The position numbers and the translations under genes are program-made. Below are positions 58,112-64,000 of a stretch of DNA of 64,000 bases, piece by piece. The notes under the pieces are model-generated. The model did not search any database. It had not been told where the DNA came from and worked only from the letters and a program-made list of their open reading frames with translations. The DNA is from Neospora caninum Liverpool (lineage: Eukaryota; Apicomplexa; Conoidasida; Eucoccidiorida; Sarcocystidae), in the NCBI RefSeq assembly GCF_000208865.1, contig NC_018397.1, positions 5,919,748 to 5,983,747 on the forward strand, written 5' to 3'. Position 1 is the first letter of the stretch; the number at the start of each line of letters is the position of its first letter.

Positions 58112-60223
58112 TGCATAGACCGCGGCGGTGTTGCACTGGAGGCATCGACTTCGCGTGGCACCGTTTCTTTGCTGTTTAGAAGACACTAGAGGCCCCATTA
58201 CACACCGTTACGACCAAACTACTCTGGCAGCTCTTTTGGCATCAGAGGCTAGGGTACAGATTCTGCGCGGTCCTGCCGTGGTCCTGCAGTCTCTGGTAGG
58301 CGGTTTTCTTTGCGGAGGAACGCACAGTGCCATATTTACCGCGCGGGTGGTGCTGGCTACATGCAGAACGGACAGTGAAATCGACGTTTCTTTCGAGGCG
58401 TGTTCTTTTCCGAGCAGTTGCGCCCAATTGGCTTGACAATGCCTAAAAAAATCCTGACAGCAGTGGCGCTGACACAGCTGGGGAGAGCGGCGGGCACACC
58501 TTTTCGAGGGCCACCCTCGCCAGAAGAAAACCGAGACAAGCATGCCGGCGTTCTACAACCGGCACCAGTAGACAGACTGAACACCGCCCTCTGTTTCGCC
58601 TTGCCTACACGTCTTCTCTCGAGGCACTTCGTCGCTGCTGCGGTCGTCGACCAGGGTGGAGGCTTTCCATAGTCACACGGGCTGGTTTGTGTGCCCGTAC
58701 GCCTTCGTTCTCAAACACGAACTGTAACACTTGCTCCACGGAAGCGCCTTCCACGCAACTATATCTAGGGGAGCCTCCTGCAGAAGTGCCTGATGGCTTC
58801 CCGCCCGCGCGGAGTCTCTCGCTTCAAGCCCGAGGGTCTCTGGGCACCAGCGTTTTGTCGCGGATGTCCGAAGGGCGTGGCCACGTGAGGAAAAAATCGA
58901 ACTGTCGTCGCGCATACACAGGAAGGACAGGAACCTACCCGCTTTACCTAAAAACTCCACCAAAATCCGGAACAAAGGGCGACCAGGTGCCTCCAGCAAG
59001 CAATGCGCCCGATGCTCATCATGGTTGCGACCGAGCTGTCAATGATGGTCTCTGCTGCATTTTTCACGGCAACTGAGAGCCGCACGCGTTAGAAACTGCG
59101 TGGAGTGCCGCGGAGGCTCGCAACTGGCTGCTGCCGCCTGCTGAAATCGCTCGGAAAAATCTAAAAAACAAAGGCACTCTCGAAAGCCTGTGTTTGTGGT
59201 GGGACCTGGCTCTACAGCGCATTCTTGCGACAAAGCCGGACTGCCGCGAGGAACAGAACTCTGCAAGTTCTCTGTCGTCCTCGACGACGTGGCGGGGCTG
59301 CCTCAGTGGTGAAAAGCGTCTGAAGTGCGTGCAGCGAAAGCACGCGTTTCGGCCGTTTTGAATCTAGCATTTGCATGAGTTTTGCCGACGACACAAATGC
59401 CGGAGGCGGACAGCAGGCACTCCTGTTGAGTCGGCTAGCTGGTGAGAGACTCTGCGTTTGGGTAAGGCGCGACGAGGGCACAAGACCGAGGCCCTAGTCG
59501 GGTTGCAGGAAGCAAGCGGCGCACCTCCAAAGGAGTGAAAGAACCAGAGAGGGACTATGGCGCGCGCACGCGGTAGGAAGTGTGGTCGCGCGCGGGTTGG
59601 CTGATTGGGACCGCTGCGCCGTCCGCCGCCGCTGTCCGCCGCAACCGTCGATATTTCGGCCGTGTTCGCCTGTCCTCAGCGTGTTTCGCGCTGTGACTTC
59701 TTGTGCATTCCGGAAAAAGGAAGAAGATTCCGCGGTGAAACGCTTGAGGTCTTTTTCCCCGAGATACTTTCCGTACCCGGACCGGGTGTCAACTCTGCGG
59801 CGCGCGTGTTGCCTGGGCTGCCAGGGGTGGACGACGCTGTCCAGCAAGCTAGGTCTCTCTGCTCAACGCCGTTCTTCTCGTTGCATTTTCCAGTCATTGC
59901 TTTCTACGGTTCCTGCTCCTCTCCTTTTCGTGGACTTGTCTGTTCCTTCCCTGCTTAAAAACGGTTCGTTTCTACCGGGGGACGCATCGGGTGCTGCAGC
60001 TTTCTCGTGAAACGGGCGTCGACAAAGCAGCGCTAGTTATTTGTCTTGCTCGACCGCGCGGCGCGCTCGAAAAATTCTGCCTTCTGCTCTGTGCACTCGA
60101 GCACGTTCGCGAAGCACGACGCGCCATCTTTCTGTTCTTTTTCGGGGTTTCTGGCGCGCTCCGCTGACACTCTCGAGTGGCTCTGCCACGCGCTGCTCCG
60201 TCCAACGCGTGAACTCTCACACC
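58112..60223. other. Intergenic region upstream of the alveolin gene, 2.1 kb
   Basis: It should hold the bL24 3' UTR and the alveolin promoter and 5' UTR. No frame has a recognised domain. The in-frame extension from 60041 to 60223 lacks an ATG. Confidence 0.5.
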
Positions 60224-61831
60224 ATGTCGGACGCGGGGACCGCGCCTGCCCTGCAGGGCGAACTGAGCCAGCCTCAAGAACGCGTTGAGGTGGTGATTCA
60301 GCCCATTCCCGGAACTGCCGAGACGCCCGAGGCCGATGTCCCGCAGGCTTCCGTCGTCGAAGGCGCCTTCCATGGAGAAGTTCCCTACCCGTACCCTCCG
60401 TTTTCGACCGGCCTTCCCGTCCCGGAACAGCCCGCGGATTCGCAGGCTGCGCAAGTCTCCGAGGCCGAAGCCGCGGAGGAAGCCGCCGACGCGCCGATTG
60501 CTCGCCCTCCGCCGCAGGTCATGACTGCTCTCGGGCCGATGCCGCTTCCTGCCGAGGTTCGCCAGAAGATTCCCGAGAAGTTCGTCGCCAAGCCCATCGT
60601 CGAGGAGCGCGAAATCTACGTGTCCAAGAAGGAGGTGCGCGAGCGCACGATCGAGGTGCCCCACGTGCACTACGAGCACAAGTTCGCGGAAATTGCGAGG
60701 AGCCTAAAGATCAAGAAGCTTGTGCCGCGGGTCAAGGAAGTCGTTAAGGAAGTTCCCCGCGAGGTCTACAAGCCGGTGATTGAGGAGAAAGTGATTGAAG
60801 TGCCTCAGGGTGTGAAGTACGTCGAAGTTCCCGTCGAAGTACCTTGCCTCTACCCCCCCAAGATCGTCCCAAAACCCAAGGTCCAGGTCATTGAGCGCAT
60901 CGTCGAGACCATCAAGCCCGTCGTCAAGGAGAAGATCGTCGAAGTTCCGCAGACCGTCGTCAAGCAAATCCCGAAAATCAAGACGGTCGAAGTCCCGTAC
61001 TACGTTCCGCGGTACGTCGAAAAGATCATCGAAATCCCGTACCAGCCGCCCGATTCCGCGACGCTCCCGCCGCTGATGGTTGGCGGTCTGCCGTCTCGCG
61101 TCAGCGCCACGATGCCCACGCCGTTCCAGATGGGTCCGGTCCCCGCCGGTCAGTTGAACGAAATCAACTTGCCGTACGAGGCTCGCGTCGACATCAACGT
61201 CTCCCAGGAGCACCCCACGCCTGGCTCTCCCGCCGCGAGTCCCCAGACCGGCACCGCCGCCAGCGTCGCCCTCGGCAGGCCCGCGACGACCCTCGTCAAC
61301 CCTGACCGCTCCGCGCCGGCGATCGAGCTCCCCGACGGCTTCACCTGGGGTCCGCCGCCCAACGTCCCCCCGGAGTCGATTCCCGGCGCCGCGATGCCAG
61401 GCCTCCCGGGATTGCCCGGCGGTCCGTTGCCCGGAGGCTCAGCAGACGGCCTGAACATGCCTCCGATGATGATCACCTGTCCGCCGGAAGTCGGCAACGT
61501 GAAGTTTGCGGGCTACCTGGCGGAGCCGGACATTCTCACGCGACGCGGAGTCATGGCCTACCAGGGCTTTAAGAAGCAAGGCACTTTCCAGATGCTCTTC
61601 CCGCCTCTGGCCCCGCAGCCCGGCATCCCGCTGGACCAGTCCGGCTCCCCGGACGTCCGCACGCTCGTCTCCGCCAACGAGGCGATGGCCTCGCAGAGTC
61701 GCCACCAGCTGATTGAGAACCTGCAGCAACAAGTCGAGAGCGAGTACGACCAGAAGGTGAACGCCAGCGTCTTGTCGTGCACGCCTTGGGCGCATCCCGC
61801 GCAGGAACGCGAAATCGTTTACGAGCAGTAG
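60224..61831 (+). CDS. Alveolin-family inner membrane complex protein
   Basis: A single intronless frame of 535 residues from the first ATG (context ACACCATGTC). The alveolin core spans residues about 117-274. It is built of Val/Pro/Glu/Lys repeats such as KFVAKPIVEEREIYVSKKEV, VREVYK-type units, KVIEVPQGVKYVEVPVEVP, VVKEKIVEVPQTVVKQIPKI and KTVEVPYYVPRYVEKIIEIP. Alveolins polymerise into the intermediate-filament-like network on the cytoplasmic side of the flattened sacs under the plasma membrane. They give the parasite its shape and scaffold daughter budding. The 116-residue N-terminus is acidic and Pro/Ala-rich. The C-terminal 260 residues are Pro/Gly-rich and contain the few Cys (ITCPPEV, LSCTPW). 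There is no N-terminal Cys cluster for palmitoylation. Codon choice is strongly biased to C-ending codons, as expected for an abundant protein. Which IMC paralogue it is (IMC4 or IMC10 are candidates) was not determined. Confidence 0.93.
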   Translation: MSDAGTAPALQGELSQPQERVEVVIQPIPGTAETPEADVPQASVVEGAFHGEVPYPYPPFSTGLPVPEQPADSQAAQVSEAEAAEEAADAPIARPPPQVMTALGPMPLPAEVRQKIPEKFVAKPIVEEREIYVSKKEVRERTIEVPHVHYEHKFAEIARSLKIKKLVPRVKEVVKEVPREVYKPVIEEKVIEVPQGVKYVEVPVEVPCLYPPKIVPKPKVQVIERIVETIKPVVKEKIVEVPQTVVKQIPKIKTVEVPYYVPRYVEKIIEIPYQPPDSATLPPLMVGGLPSRVSATMPTPFQMGPVPAGQLNEINLPYEARVDINVSQEHPTPGSPAASPQTGTAASVALGRPATTLVNPDRSAPAIELPDGFTWGPPPNVPPESIPGAAMPGLPGLPGGPLPGGSADGLNMPPMMITCPPEVGNVKFAGYLAEPDILTRRGVMAYQGFKKQGTFQMLFPPLAPQPGIPLDQSGSPDVRTLVSANEAMASQSRHQLIENLQQQVESEYDQKVNASVLSCTPWAHPAQEREIVYEQ

Positions 61832-64000
61832 ACTCCGAGTCTACAGGGAGGCGCGCTTGCTGCGCGTTTTCCGCGAGGGAAGAATTCCCCCCCGTGTGGG
61901 AACACGCTCTCTGCCCCGGAACACAGAGACGGAGAGCGCTTTGAGCACTTTTTCGGGAGGAAGCTTAGTCCTAGTCGCGCCGAAAAGGGGAAAATTTTTA
62001 AAAGTCGCCGCACTCTCTTTCATAGCTTTTGTGGGACCCACTTGTTTTGGTCTTTGGCCTGAAGGTTTATCTACGCGCCAGGCCTGTCGTGTCACCCTAC
62101 GTCCCGGCCCCCCGACAACGCGGAGTTGACACGAAGGGGAGAGAGCTTGTGTGCCTTGTACGAGACGTTGGCCCGTTTACCACACTGTGTCGGGTCTCAT
62201 GTACACTGCTGCATCTGTTTTCTCGAGAGAGACGCTCTGTTCTCAGTCACAAGTGAAGAAGCCAACTTGACTGTCCCGTGACCTTTTTCGTTAAGAGTGC
62301 ATGCGCCCCTAATCGAGGAGCTTCAGATTGCAGTAAAGACCAGGCGCAGCACAGGCACACGCCAGTACGGGGAAGCCGCGCTCTCGGCCTCTCTCCCGAG
62401 ACGGCTTTCGTGAAGGTTTCACCCATCAAACCCACACGTTCGCTGAAGCGCGTGTTGGCCTTCAGCCGGGTCCGGCCGACGTGCAGCTTGCAGCGAAGTG
62501 CACGAACGACTTCGTGGACAGGTTCTTTTCCCGTTCTGCGAAGAACTGTACGGAGTCTCTCTATATGGCCCACAAGGGCGGGCTTTCTAGAGGCAGCCTC
62601 CGTCAGAAAATGGTAGCGATTACGCTCAGCGTAAAGAAAACAAAGTGAAGCCGGGAGCCTTATCGACTGCACCCCGCCGCGTTCTAGATGAAACGAGGCA
62701 CAGGAAAAAAGTGCGTACACGGGTCGAGCCGCGGATACCTTGAACCACGTCTAGAGGGTTTCCCGGCAGTTCAGTGCCTTGAGCTCGCAGACGCGGCCGA
62801 ACGGAAAACTGTGGACGATCGTGGGTAGCTTCGTCCACGGAGGCATGCAGCGCCAGTCAGAGGTAGAGGAGCTGCCTGATACACACAGTGGGAAGTCCCA
62901 GTTCATTGGCGGGGGTTGCCGAATACGGCCATTGGGGAAGAACTTGCGACTGCATGCACACGCCGCTCCCGGCTGCTAACAGAAGAGCGTTTCAGATGGG
63001 ATTCAATCAACAACGGGGAAAGGAAGCACTGGCAACAGCTTTGATGCGTCGAAACCGTAGACGAACGGAGGAAAACCTCCTGAGTTTCTCCTAGTCGATC
63101 CCGCACTGTGAAACAGAGAGTTGGCGGCAAACCCTAGAACGGGCTCTGCCCTCAGTGTCCGCGAAAGAGCCTGCCGCGCGAAGCCCCCTTCCACTGGGAT
63201 GGGTTTCTATGGCTCTTTCCTCTCTGCCATCGTTCACTTCTCGTCCTTGTTTTTCTGTGAAAAGCTGGCGACAGGCAGCATCGGGCCGTGTCGAGTGTCT
63301 TTACTTTGACTCACGTTTCTTCCTGTTCGCCGTTCCGCCTTGCTTCTTGTGGAGCCGTTTTAGATCGAGCTAAGAATCCTCCGCTTGAAATATTGAATGA
63401 AGAGTGATAGGTAAAGGCTTCAACGACATCCTCCCCGTTTTGGACTGCATCCTTTTAACACGCCGTACTGCTGGGTGTCTAAGGGCTTTTCTCTGGGTTT
63501 CGTTCTGGCTGCCGCGGCTCCCGTGTAAGTCCAGATACTCTCGCGCCGGTAAGTTCTCTCCTTTAACGTAAAACTCCCTCCCCCGTGGAACCCTACAGAA
63601 TTGAAACCTGCGTGCCCGACGCAGCCCTCCACGCGTGTACACACATGATCAGTCGCGCCATCGACTTCCGGCGCCAGAGTCCGAGTAGCATCCTCTACGC
63701 TGCCGCGGAAGGCAGTACGAATCGTGCGCCCGTGGATCTACGCAGATTGACTCGTTCCTCCTTCCCGAACACTAAATCCGCCGTATGCGGTAGTCTGTAT
63801 GCCTCCCTTCACACCCCGGGAACCCGCGTGTAGTCCGCGGTCCCAGACTCCCACATGTGTGTTCGAAAGGTGCCCGTCTCGCGGAGCCGTCTGCTTCATT
63901 TTCGCCTCGGTTCCCCCCATCATCTTCGACGTCTGCGACAGCTTCGGCGTCTAGCGCCCCTCGTCACCCAAACACTTTTGCCAGAAAACCTCCGTCAAAA
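61832..64000. other. Downstream region, 2.2 kb, no gene recognised
   Basis: 3' flank of the alveolin gene to the window edge. The longest frames (62247-62720 minus, 63585-63833 plus) show no domain. No repeat or RNA gene was seen. Confidence 0.5.

Noticed and set aside
60704..61795. Minus-strand frames rich in Asp/Leu or Arg/His opposite the alveolin gene
   Set aside because: They result from the strong codon bias of the alveolin gene on the plus strand.
1..64000. CRISPR arrays, insertion sequences, operons and bacterial promoters
   Set aside because: None seen, and none expected in spliced eukaryotic nuclear DNA; tandem repeats here lack unique equal-length spacers.

Overview
The window is nuclear DNA of an apicomplexan of the Toxoplasma/Neospora/Hammondia/Besnoitia type (coccidian, Sarcocystidae). 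Signs of this are a GC-rich genome, genes of 1 to 8 exons with GTGAG/GTAAG donors and pyrimidine-rich acceptors, long gene-poor spacers, many (TA)n microsatellites inside introns, and an intronless alveolin (inner membrane complex) gene. Species cannot be fixed from the sequence alone; the TA-rich microsatellites fit Neospora or Besnoitia at least as well as Toxoplasma (inference).

Left third (1-29 kb). A multi-exon minus-strand gene for a TMEM245-like / AI-2E-family membrane protein runs off the left edge (349-8002, last exon missing). Then come a 4 kb spacer with one small secreted-protein candidate, a signal-anchored, largely disordered protein (11963-14761), a 2.6 kb spacer that precedes a perfect 44 bp palindrome (17290-17333), and a weak candidate for a mitochondrial bL12-like gene (18057-18749). 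A 6.5 kb gene-poor stretch follows. Next is a minus-strand ankyrin-TPR protein (25256-28921) that looks like a chaperone cofactor.

Middle (30-52 kb). On the plus strand there is a seven-exon uS15 mitochondrial-type ribosomal protein gene (30151-36035); its second intron holds 1.25 kb of a 16 bp pyrimidine minisatellite. A convergent minus-strand gene encodes a VHS-GAT clathrin-adaptor-like protein (37261-42949). A 4.1 kb divergent intergenic region separates it from a plus-strand UFM1 protease, UFSP2 (47050-51693).

Right third (52-64 kb). A plus-strand bL24 mitochondrial-type ribosomal protein gene has an in-frame 93 bp duplication in its N-terminal extension (54135-58111). It is followed by an intronless alveolin gene (60224-61831) and about 2.2 kb in which no gene is visible.

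The genes do not form one pathway. They cover organelle translation (uS15, bL24, possibly bL12), endomembrane traffic (VHS-GAT), UFMylation/ER quality control (UFSP2), chaperone function (ANK-TPR) and the parasite cytoskeleton (alveolin). Exon junctions below were assigned by hand from splice signals and reading-frame phase; where the phases do not close, the entry says so. Two introns appear to use GC-AG ends.
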